This document shows, piece by piece, positions 54,351 through 64,000 of a stretch of 64,000 bases of DNA (its first letter is position 1; each line of letters opens with the position of its first letter). The notes beneath the pieces were generated by a model that worked only from the letters and a program-made list of their open reading frames with translations, searched no databases and had not been told where the DNA came from. This DNA is from Ditylenchus dipsaci (lineage: Eukaryota > Nematoda > Chromadorea > Rhabditida > Anguinidae). The stretch lies in NCBI GenBank assembly GCA_004194705.1, contig SADC01000103.1:62001-126000 (forward strand), written 5' to 3'. The position numbers and the translations under genes were made by a program.

Positions 54351-54705
54351 TGATGGGTCCCCGCCAATGCAACATTTTGGCGGTGGGCTCAAATGGATGA
54401 CATGAGTCGTCCTTATTAATCCGAAAACCTAAGTCATAGTCTTTTCTCATACCAACACCTCTTGTGAAACGCTTAATTTGTTGCTCTAAAATTATCATCA
54501 TCTTACTTCGATCTTCGTCTTCTGAAAATTGCTCCTAAATATGTATGTGTGTAAATAGGTTTTTTCAAAATATTACTAGAACAGTCGGAAATTATAATGG
54601 ATGCGCATTCCACTAATGACAATAAGTGCGGAGAAGATTTATTATCTAACAGAATGAAAACATATAATTGATGATTTTCAAAAAAAACACTGCTTAAGCT
54701 CTTAT

Positions 54706-54948
54706 GGACCTTAAAGGGCCTATCCACTCTAAGAGGTGGTGCCCGAGAATTCAAAATTTGTTCCTAATCACTAAACTTGTGTACGGATTTTTCAACTTGG
54801 TTTCTAAGAAAACCATACATAAAATTAAATTCTAGCCTTGTTTTGTTAGAAACCAAGTTAAAAAATATGTACAGAAGTTCAATGATTAGGGAAAAAAATT
54901 GAATTCCGGGCACCACCTCTTATTGGCGTGGGCATGCCCTTTTAAGGA
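54706..54948. repeat. Hairpin repeat
   Basis: CCTTAAAGGGCCTATCCACT...GAGGTGGTGCCCGAGAATTC pairs with GAATTCCGGGCACCACCTCT...GGGCATGCCCTTTTAAGG. TTGGTTTCTAAGAAAACC lies near the centre. A relative is at 57650-57892. Confidence 0.85.
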
Positions 54949-54951
54949 CCA

Positions 54952-55136
54952 CACTTGTTGATGCAAATGAGAATTTGACAAATTCAAGTGTGCGCGGGGC
55001 ACTTTTCTTTTGTCTCGCAATCTACTCTTTGAAGTTATTTCGAGCGACTCAAAAGAGTACAGTAAGAGACGAAAGAGAAGTGTCCCGCTCGCATTTGAAT
55101 TTGTCAAATTCTCAATTGCATCGACAAGTATGTTCC
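54952..55136. repeat. Hairpin repeat with GAATTTGACAAATTC ends
   Basis: GAGAATTTGACAAATTCAAG...TCTACTCTTTGAAG pairs with AAAAGAGTACAGTAAGAGAC...GAATTTGTCAAATTCTC. Half-copies occur at 30910-30955 and 38890-38950, and a cousin at 34285. Confidence 0.85.
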
Positions 55137-57649
55137 TTTAAAAGCTTTTGTAGTTTGGTTTTGCAGTAAGATAAGCTTTTTTCGGATCATATAAAAAAGC
55201 ACCGTGCAAATTACGGTAGTTAACCATTTGTCTACGATTCATGTCAGCGTCTTTGTAGCCATGCTTACAAAATCATGCTTAGCAGAGGCAAGATTCAAAT
55301 ATTTAGTTTATGGGCTTCAAAATTAACTGCAGACAAGACGTTAAATAAAGGAGCAAAAGCTTACTGAGCATCCAATTTATGGGTAATTGATCAGCAATTA
55401 ATGCACCAATGTAATTTCCGGCTTTTTTAGCTCCTGAATAATTACTAAAACAATATATGTGACTTTCTCTCATTTGTCTAAGCATTCACAAGAGCATAGA
55501 AATAGTAAAATCTAAGTAATCTACAAAATATCATCTCGCCTCGATCAACTTCTTGCTCCTTCACCCATAATCATTCCCCATTCGCTCTCCAATATAAATA
55601 TATGTATACATGTATTGCTGTGTGTCTAAACTATCTTAAAACAAAAACGGGACAGAGTCTAGATCAAGTTCCATTACAACAAAAATACCTTAAGTGTCAA
55701 GCGCCAATTGACTAGTGTGATTCACCCATCTGATGATCTTATATTAGCCTGCTATTATTGTGTGTATCTATACCCTGTTATAAATGTGTTCGTGTGTTTT
55801 CTGTGTTGCTTGTGTCTATATAAAAATAACCCTGTAGCAATGCCTAAGTTCGCAGTTAAACAACTACTACTCCCAAACTACCGGTTTCCCCTAATCATCA
55901 TTCATATGTTCTGTGCTTTTCCCAGCCTATTTGGTCCATGGCCAATCATACTTCTTTTGCTCTCACAACAATGGCTTCTTGATTTCCCTCTCTCAATATG
56001 CTTGTGATATTTTTGCACTTGGCTTCTCTACCGCAACTCTAGTTTATTGTGCAAAATAGATGTATTTGAATTTTTTGTATATGTGTGTTTATGATAGAAT
56101 GGGTTTTACACAAGTCTTTTTTGGTGTAAAGAACGGCTCATTCAGAAATTTTATTACGGATTTATACCGGAAATCTGTAATTGATATTCCAAAACCATCA
56201 ACTTGACGTCGAGGAGGCATTCTTGCGATAAAATGCGTCGAACCTATGAAAAAGATATGCGCTGTATTTTATATATTTTCGGAAATGACGAAGGATGTTT
56301 CCTACATAATTGTGGCTACTTCGAGATGATCTTCATGAAATTTCATGAAACCCACTGAATAACTGCCTGGACAAAAAATAAGAGCTAAGAAGCAAGCTAA
56401 ATAGCTCGGTACCTCTAAGAAGTCGATTTTCAGTAAATTCTGAGCGTACTTTTCAATTTACGACATTCTTTTCTTAGCGTGGCTACCGAGAGCAATTTGA
56501 TTCAGACAGTTCCAACGGCATCTTCGGTCATACGATTTGCACACTATGTTAAGTTCCATGAAAATTGACTGTCACATGAAAGACAGTTTTACTGCCATAT
56601 TTTTTGCGCCAAGTTTCTCCCTCCTCAATATAAACGCCAAAAACTGGGCCATAAAATATATAATCATTTTTTTTTTTCAATAAGCTAAGTTGAAAAAGCC
56701 TTGTGCTGAGACTGGGCTAAGACTTGTGCAAAAACCAACTGAATAGATAGCCACGTGTTTGTTATATGCACAGATTTATGATCTCCTTTCCATTGGCTTC
56801 AGTATAAGTTGGAGGACAAATAGACTGGCTTTTACCTTATGTCGCAAAGTGTAAGTGAAATTATGACGTAGAATCTGTGAAAATTATTTCTCTCATTGTG
56901 TACATTGATTGCCTATTTAATCAACAACAAAATCAGTCTTTTCCTTTCTCAATGGTCCAGCAATTCCCTAAAATCTGCATCTCTTATCTTGCTCCAAAAA
57001 CAAGACGATGTACCCTTTGATGTTGTTCTGAAATTGTGCTTTTTCATATTGTATTGTTGTATTTTTGAGTGATTCACCAACAGATCCAGAAACAGTCGAG
57101 GTATTTGATGTTAATTCTTTCTAACAAATAGCTTTTACTTGAGCCACTTTTTGATTACTGCTAGATTGTGTAACTTTCTGCTTAAGATATTTTTTATGAA
57201 TGTTTTGTCGGAAGCAACTTCTGTTTTTATTTATAGTAAATTTAATTAGCAATTAGAAATATGTGGAGTATTTTCGAAATAAAAATTAGTCATTATTAAG
57301 CATTTTGTGCTGCAAACCATCTAAAAAATTGACTAGCAATATATAATACATAATTTAGTTTGACGCCCTTTAGGCAGCAACAATCGGTTTAACGGCGATT
57401 CATACTTCTAAATTCGTTTTTTTTTTGTTTTCGGTGTAGTGAAACCCCTCGTGAACTGGTACCTGTTGTCAGTAAAACATGTGGAAGTGATGAAGTAATC
57501 TCTCAAAATGTGGATAAATAACCGCAAACTTATGGACCAAGCCAATGCTGTGCTTATAAAAGATAATAGGGACTTTTTGTTAGGTCTCGGAAATTAAATT
57601 TCGTATTTTACATTCAAATCTCCCAACCATAACAAAAGGTTCACAGTAT

Positions 57650-57892
57650 CATTAAAAGGGGCAAGCTCACCTGTTTCGAAATTTCTCCCTGCCATTCGAC
57701 AATTTTTCTAATCATTGAACTTCTGTAAGGATTATTAAGCTTGATTTCTATCAAAACAGAACCAGGATTTTATTTTAGGCCTAGTTTTAACAGAAACCAA
57801 GTTAAAAATCAGTATAGAAGTTTGATGATTCAGAAATTTTTTTTGAATTTGCGGGACAAATTTTGCCTAAGACAAGCATGCCCTTTTAATTA
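57650..57892. repeat. Hairpin repeat, relative of 54706
   Basis: AAAAGGGGCAAGCTC and AAGCATGCCCTTTT ends; CATTGAACTTCTGTAAGGAT and GTATAGAAGTTTGATGATTC pair inside. The AGAAACCAAGTTAAAAA block is shared with 54706-54948. Confidence 0.8.
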
Positions 57893-58999
57893 TAGATGTA
57901 TGTAAGCCGTGATCGCAACACCGGATGAAACAAAGTGGCTTATGAAAAGCTTTTTGGCTCCTTTTGCCCTTTTGAAAAGGTACAGCATAGTTTACTTTTA
58001 CTATTATTGTAAGGAAAAATACTCGGACGTACTTAACTTCGGTCTTTGCGGTAGCGAAAAAAATATAATAAATGTAATTAGTTTGAAAATACTCTGCAAC
58101 TCATAGGCTATTGTCTGTTGGCTGTTCATAGGCTAATAAAATGAGCATATAATTAAGTTGCAAAGCTTATTCACGGAGTCCCAGCTACATTTTTCACATT
58201 GATTGTGTAAAAAAAGACAAGTTGCACGTTTTTGTCATTATTGTGTTGTTCTGATAATTTCTTGCTTATCCATTTTGTGTGCAAACCATTGCCTCTCTCA
58301 AATGAGCATATGCAAAAAATATCTCTGTATTTATGATCCAGTCAATAGATGTGTGCTTGGCACCAAGCTGCCGGTCCAAGTGCCTTTATCTCTACTGCAA
58401 ATCCAGGTCTTCTCAAGGCGTTGCTGCTGCCTGCTCCCATCGACCGGTCTAATACTATTTGCGCGGTTATATCTACTAGCGAAAAAGTCATTTTTGTGTC
58501 CTTTGTTCTCATGTGCTGCTGTACAAGCAAGACTCATCCGCACCAGTGGTGCGGATGAGTCTTGCGGCACCACCACTACTGAATAGTGTATTTGTGAGCC
58601 TGCTGAGTCTCCTTATTTTCTCAACCTTCTCATTTCCATCTCGCATTCTCTGCAGCAGAGTCAGAAAAAGGAACTTACCGAATTCCATGTCAATGCTGAT
58701 CTTCATTTTTGTGGATTCACCAGGGTTTTGAACTGCCCACTGCCACAACAATTCATGGCTTATTACTGGTGACTATGTGATTGGTGACAGTCTAATAACT
58801 GTCTGATTTATTGCGTTCTCTACTACCGCTTAATTGTCGCTTAATTGATCTTGATTTAATTAAAAATGTAGATGAAAGTGTTAGTGTGTTTACAACATGT
58901 CTTTGCTTGGAAAATATAATCCTTGATGTGAAACGTGTCCAATATTTGCCTCTTTCTCACTGCTTTTTCAGTAATGTATGACTAGCGCTAAATTTAGTA

Positions 59000-59402
59000 T
59001 ACCGTATATCTTCTAATAAAAGCCCACCTTCTAATGAACGCCCACCTTCTAATAAACGCCCATGTCCCGAGGGTGTTGAAAAATAAAAGCCCACCTTCTA
59101 ATAAACGCCCATGTCCACCAAAAATCTTTATTCAGTAGAACTCAATAAAATTTCAGTCATTAAACAATAAAATATCACCCTCATTAAAACTTCGAAAGCT
59201 GGTTTCTTCGTTTATTTCTTCCTCGAGATTTGCTTCTTCGTAGTCATTGCAGCCATCTCGAGCCATCTTCTGAGCTCGGAATTTTTGAAGCAAAAATTTC
59301 GTCGACTTGTTGAAAAATAAAAGCCCACCTTCTAATGAACGCCCATGTCCCGAGGAGGGTTGAAATAAAAGCCCATGGGCTTTTAATAGAAGATATACGG
59401 TA
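59000..59402. mobile_element. TACCGTA-family MITE, word AAAAGCCCATGGGCTTTT
   Basis: TACCGTATATCTTCTAATAAAAGCCC and GGGCTTTTAATAGAAGATATACGGTA are the ends. TCTAATAAACGCCCATGTCC and TCTAATGAACGCCCACC recur several times inside. The interior differs from the 15696 group, so this is a subfamily. Confidence 0.85.
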
Positions 59403-61039
59403 GCTTTTTGGGTGTTAGATTTGCTTTTTGAAGCCTAACATCCTTTAAGTTCATATTTTCACATCTATTCGTAACTATCTTGTGACCATTTTTCGTCTTT
59501 TTTCATTCATTTACCTAGCTTTCTCAGCAACTGCAGATTTGTAGATTATCGATACGTCTGCAACCGTCACTTTTCAAGTTCAGAACCCACCTAATTATCT
59601 TCATAAGTGTCATTTCGAATCACTATTTTAATCATGTAGGCCAAAAGAAATTCGGATATCCGTTGTATCGGAATGAAGATTAATTATTTCACAAAAATTC
59701 AACTAAAATATGGCAGGTTCAAACAGCAGAAGTACTCTTTTCATTCTCAAAAGCCAATCCTACTACAAATTTATTTTTAATTGAACTGTTCATGTCTCAT
59801 TCAACAATCCATCTGGGCTTTTTGTGTGCGGGTCTATCTCGTCCTTGTGTGTGTTTCTCCAAATCAAAAAAATATGGTTATCTCCAATAACTATTTTGAT
59901 AAGTGATTGTATCTGCATATACAACAAATAGCCAAATACATGTGTGTTTTTCTCTGATGATGTTGTATTGCAGGCAAATTGTGTAGCCACCTATTTCTTG
60001 CGCCGATATACTTGCAATTTAATTTGGTCTGTTAACTATGTGTCACTGTGCTTATTTCACCTTGTATTGCTCTTTCTTAAACAATTTAGTCAACTTTATA
60101 TGCAGTATATATATAATCCTACAATTAGCACTTTAACTAGATTCTTCCATGATTTATGCATTAAGCTATGTGTGTGTTTTTTTATTATTAGTTGAATAAA
60201 AAAGGAGTGAAATTTCGGTTTTTTATCTAGGATGAAATTGAAGTTTCACATACACAGAACACACAAAAGTTTGATGTGTCGAGCTTATTTTAGCCATAAC
60301 TTTTTCAAATTGGACGGATATTTCTGTCTATTCGAAAGCTGAGATGTTGGCAAATCGATCAATTGCATTCACTTCTCGGTTAGTGTAGCTCGCAGATATC
60401 AAAAAAAATATAAACTAAATCGAGAGTGGACTGTATCACCAAAATAGTATATTGTTGCTGCCATTTTCATTGTTAAAAAGGTGTTCAATTGAAATACTCA
60501 TTTGTTTTGTTTAGCCATAGTTCCACAAAACTCGAAGGGCGTAAAACGGTTTATTGAAAAGGGCGAAAATATTCAAAAATTCCCGGCATTGTTGAGATTT
60601 TCTCGCTGCAATCAATAGGCCTTGTCAGCTCCTTTTGCATGGATGCCGTATCCGCTTAATTCAAGCTAGGTCTATAAAAATACTATAGTCAATACTGCTT
60701 TTAAATTTTGCTTATTACGCGAACTAAAGAAACCTACTAGTTCCCTATGGTGATTATTTAAAAGCCATGAAAATTTCTGAAATTGTTAATTAAACATGAC
60801 CTCAACTTTGACATCCTGGAGGGGGCGGGAGGATGGAGGTTCATAATTTAAGAGGTGAAATGAGCATATGCTTCAGCAAATTGGATAATTTCGAGGCCTA
60901 AAGTTTAACTTCGAAATGGACCCAGTTTCACTGAATAGCCACAGTAAAAGTTCAGAATATGTTGAGCATCCAGGGGCGGGAAAAGATCAGATCAGTTCAG
61001 ATCAGATCGCTGAATATCAGATCAGCATAATATTTTTTT

Positions 61040-61620
61040 CTTTTTGTCAATTTAACACTTTAAGTCAAAATTTTACGGCGAAACGTATTTCACACAGAGT
61101 GGAAAAAATCAGATCGAGTTTAGTTCAGATCGGGTCAGATCGGCATATTTTTCTTTAATTTTGTCAAATTTCACAATTTTATTCAAATTTTACGGCGAAA
61201 CATGTTTTACAGTTGACTACATATATATAATTACAATTTTTGAGCTGGGAAAACTTTTGATTCTGACACTGATTTCGTGTTCGGTGTGGTCGGATTTGCT
61301 TTTAAAAGTTCTTTTGCAATTTCAGAGTCACTGTCAAATTTTGAATTCCGCTTAAAACAGTAAACATTGAAATTTTAAATTCATTTGACAGTGACTCTGA
61401 AATTGCAAAAGAACTTTTATAATCAAATCGACCACGCTGAACACGAATACAGTGTGAGAATCAAAAATTTTCCCAGCAGGAAAAAATTCACTCACAAAAA
61501 TTGTAATTATATATATGTAGTAAACTGTAAAATACGTTTCGCTGCAAAATTTTGACTTAAAGTGTGAAATTTGACAAAATTAAAGAAAAAATGCGGATCT
61601 GAACTGACCTGAAGTAAGTC
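61040..61620. repeat. Large hairpin, about 280-bp arms
   Basis: AACTTTTGATTCTGACACTG...TTTCAGAGTCACTGTCAAAT pairs with ATTTGACAGTGACTCTGAAA...GTGAGAATCAAAAATTTTCC; the apex is at about 61350. Just outside the left arm, AGATCAGATCAGTTCAGATC words (60980-61020 and 61110-61145) recur, and CAGGGGCGGGAAAAGATCAG at 60971 looks like a hAT end without a partner. Confidence 0.88.
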
Positions 61621-61924
61621 AAAAAGGACTGACTTACTGACTTACTTAAATGTTGCCTGAGCAAAAATTAATAGCAAAACAACAATAGTCGCAAGCATAG
61701 CGTTCACAAAATAATTTCCGCGAGTGTGATCTTTCCTAGATAGAACATGAAAGATTACCAAAGTGAAAAAAGTACAATAAAAAATAAAACGTTTGATTGG
61801 GTTCCCAATTCAAACTTTGGTTTCGATTTACAGCTTATCAAGCAATCAATTTTCGTTTTTTTTATAAAACCTTGATTTCGCATTTCACCTGCGAAATTAA
61901 TGACTTGTTCACGTTGTTAAAATT

Positions 61925-62042
61925 AGAGTTCGAGTTCGAGTTAGATTTCGGGTAAGAGGTGTTCATGTACTCAAAAACCCGAACTCTAACTCTAACTCGA
62001 TGGTGTTTACGTACAGTTAGAGTTCGAGGTCGAGCTTGAAAA
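61925..62042. repeat. TTAGAGTTCGAGTT word hairpin
   Basis: AGAGTTCGAGTTCGAGTTAG pairs with GAACTCTAACTCTAACTCG, then GTTAGAGTTCGAGGTCGAGC follows. This is a word cluster of the hAT-subterminal type without identified ends. Confidence 0.6.
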
Positions 62043-62055
62043 TTTTCATGTATAT

Positions 62056-62160
62056 ACAGTCAACCCTCGATAAAAAAACACCCTCTTGGGACTGACTCTA
62101 GGGGTATGCTATAACGAGGGGTATGTTATGCCGAGAGTATATTATATAGAGGAATTTTTG
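62056..62160. repeat. Tigger-like MITE fragment
   Basis: ACAGTCAACCCTCGATAAAA starts it; GGTATGCTATAACGAGGGG and GGTATGTTATGCCGAGAG words follow. It lies next to the intact copy at 62198. Confidence 0.6.
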
Positions 62161-62197
62161 CTTTAATATTGCTAGCCGTATGTTATATCGAGTGTTA

Positions 62198-62300
62198 CAG
62201 TCGAGTCTCGATTTAACGTACCCCCAATTTAACGTACACTTCGATTTAACGTACCCCTAGGGCCGGTCCCCAGGGGGTACGTTAAATCGAGACTCGACTG
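62198..62300. mobile_element. Tigger-like MITE, TA duplication, word GATTTAACGTACCCC
   Basis: CAGTCGAGTCTCGATTTAAC and GTTAAATCGAGACTCGACTG are perfect inverted ends with TA outside. The word recurs inside as AATTTAACGTACAC and GATTTAACGTACCCC. From 62310 to 64000 no gene is supported; a minus-strand frame at 63197-63439 is open but unrecognised. Confidence 0.9.
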
Positions 62301-64000
62301 TAACATTTAACATAGTATTTATCTAGAGAAATCTCAGAAGATTTTATTTATATAACATCGAAAAATGGGTTAACATCGAGAAAAAAAATACAATAACATC
62401 AAGTTTCTATCGGACTTGCTGATTTCCGTTTGCAAGACTTCTTGCTGCCTATCGCATAATGCCTCCATGTCGATTTAAACGGTCTCTCCCTGATTCGTTC
62501 GAAACTTCATTGAATGGCGATGCTTAAAATTCTCCAGCCAGTCTTTGCTTGCCTTGAAACCTTCGATGGCAAGATGTGCTGGCAATTCCATGGTCTTTTA
62601 CTGAAATTTTTTTCTCCTAGATGTCGGTCCTTAGCGCCTATCAGTTCCTCTTTGCTTCGGCACCTTCGTTGATTGCACTGAGAACCCCTGCCTTATCTAG
62701 AAGACTCTTTTGCTGACTCTTTCGACAAAAAATACTTAAAAGATATCTTAAGAGAAAATTACACAAACTAGCAGTAATCTAAAAAAGTGGCTAAAATCCA
62801 CGTAAAATCCACACCTCTTTACAGAATTTCGAAAAAACTCTCAGCTGTCTAGTTTTGTCCGCTTTGGGCAATTTAGGCCGAAAAATTTTTTGGGAGCAAT
62901 AAATGATCATATATCAGATGCCAAGTATTATTTGGAGATTCTGTTTACACATCCAGATTTCTTAGGAACTTTTGTATACTAGGTCAGCTCAGAATAAAAA
63001 AATTATCACAAATTGTAGTGGGAATTACCGAATTACTGAAAAATGCCCCCTAATATGAAATTGAATTTTTCTCAATTTTTCGTTTATTTTTTTGACTTTT
63101 TTAATTTTGAATTTTTTAACTATAGCGTACTTTAATTTTGCATTTCCTTTTTAACCTTCGCTTGGACGCTTGCTCCCTAGCAATTTTTTCAGCAATTTAG
63201 CGAGTTTTACAACGAAGAATAACGTTCTGAAAAGGAAAGTGTAAAAACGTCTCAGTAGTAGTGATACAACTTTTTTTTGCTTTGACAGCGTCTAATGTAA
63301 CTGCATCATTAATCTGTTTGGCATATCGTAGGATGGCCTGTTTAAAAAGTTTCGACAACGATTTAATAAGATAGTAGAATGAAAATCTGACGCTAGTTGA
63401 ATTAAAGCATGTCAAAATATTTAATGGGGTTCGTATCAACTATGGTGGCAACCTGAATAAGAGGAAAGAATTGATCAGTGGAATACCTAAGTCGGTGAGT
63501 GCTTTTGTCTTTGAAACCACGTTTCATGAACCGCTAAAAATGTCTTTTTGATTACAATGAGAATCTGTGGGTTTCCTGCCATCTTTCAAAACCTAGTGTA
63601 GAACATCACAAAGCTTTACACACATTCAGCACTTGCATCACTTATAAAGCAAAAATCATTTAAACATACTTTATATCCACAAGCTTTTGCTAGGTTTTCC
63701 TGCTCTCGGCAGCAAAAGACAATAGAGGTTTTTCTGACGGTTTAATCAGGAAGAAATTACTAAAGACATGTAAGATTAGGATTGCATTGAAAGGCACTTG
63801 TATTAAGGCACTTCTTTCAGTATCGCTTCGCTTTTCTATTTGTCATATAAGATTCATAAAGAGTCACAAGAAACTTTTTTGTTTCACCATGTTTTTCAAC
63901 TCGGGCCGTTGCAATAATACACCCTTAAAAGATCCTTACAATTTGCAGAACCTCAATGCCTTGACTGTTAACTTCCACCAATGTGAGCAACCTTACTCTG

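Larger units (their letters stand above)
54351..60200 (+). other. GW182 3' flank / probable long 3' UTR, with hairpins
   Basis: No convincing protein gene is seen after the GW182 stop. The DNA is less repeat-dense than elsewhere, with T-rich and TGT/TATAT-rich stretches such as those at 55600-56100 and 58200-58800, as in long 3' UTRs. Several polyadenylation-like AATAAA sites occur (for example near 57280 in the form AAATAAAAATTAG). The 3' end is not determinable. Open frames here have biased composition and are not called. Confidence 0.4.

Noticed and set aside
44254..54754. Minus-strand open frames antisense to GW182 exons
   Set aside because: They are shadows of the codon bias (Pro/Gln/Gly-rich) of the plus-strand exons, whose splice sites and motifs are clear.
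58203..58751. Overlapping frames in both strands around 58.2-58.75 kb
   Set aside because: They include a local palindrome (CAAGACTCATCCGCACCAGTGGTGCGGATGAGTCTTG) that creates paired frames; no domain or splice evidence.
63197..63640. Possible minus-strand gene with frames at 63439-63197 and an exon-like stretch starting MAGNPQILIVIKK
   Set aside because: Protein-like in places but no domain, no consistent splice phase and the window ends nearby; evidence too weak.

Overview
The window looks like AT-rich nuclear DNA from an invertebrate, most likely a nematode. It carries spliced genes with short TTTCAG-type acceptors. It also carries four seven-transmembrane receptors that resemble nematode chemoreceptor families (three SRH/STR-like, one SRSX-like), and the SRSX-like gene opens with a T-rich AG immediately before its ATG, as at a trans-splice acceptor. 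I cannot name a species.

Layout. 1-9.9 kb: a Tc1-like element, a tRNA-Ile(AAT) gene duplicated in inverted orientation, the first SRH-like receptor and many hairpin repeats. 9.9-12.5 kb: a three-exon SRSX-like receptor on the minus strand. 12.8-23.3 kb: a dense transposon field holding a Tc1-like element with a hAT element in its end, a Mutator-like element carrying a FLYWCH zinc-finger gene, small hAT MITEs, minisatellites and one small secreted peptide. 23.3-26.6 kb: a minus-strand gene joining a ubiquitin-like C-terminus (LRGG) to an ADP-ribosyltransferase-like domain. 27.8-34 kb: SRH-like copies 2 and 3, with a dead mariner between them. 34-43 kb: mostly MITEs, minisatellites and nested elements. 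43.7-54.4 kb: a GW182/TNRC6-family gene of at least 13 exons, one intron of which contains a full hAT transposon inserted into a MITE. 54.4-64 kb: the long 3' flank, with more hairpins.

The genes do not form a pathway. GW182 is a housekeeping microRNA-silencing scaffold, the receptors are lineage-expanded chemosensory genes, and the ubiquitin-ART fusion is the most unusual protein. The most unusual DNA is the repeat population. Two MITE families (one pogo/Tigger-like, one starting TACCGTA) keep their interiors between copies, but each copy has its own terminal 'word' that matches itself at both ends.

Almost every gene, including the presumably essential GW182, contains single-base frameshifts, often in or beside homopolymers. 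This fits uncorrected long-read assembly errors at least as well as gene decay.
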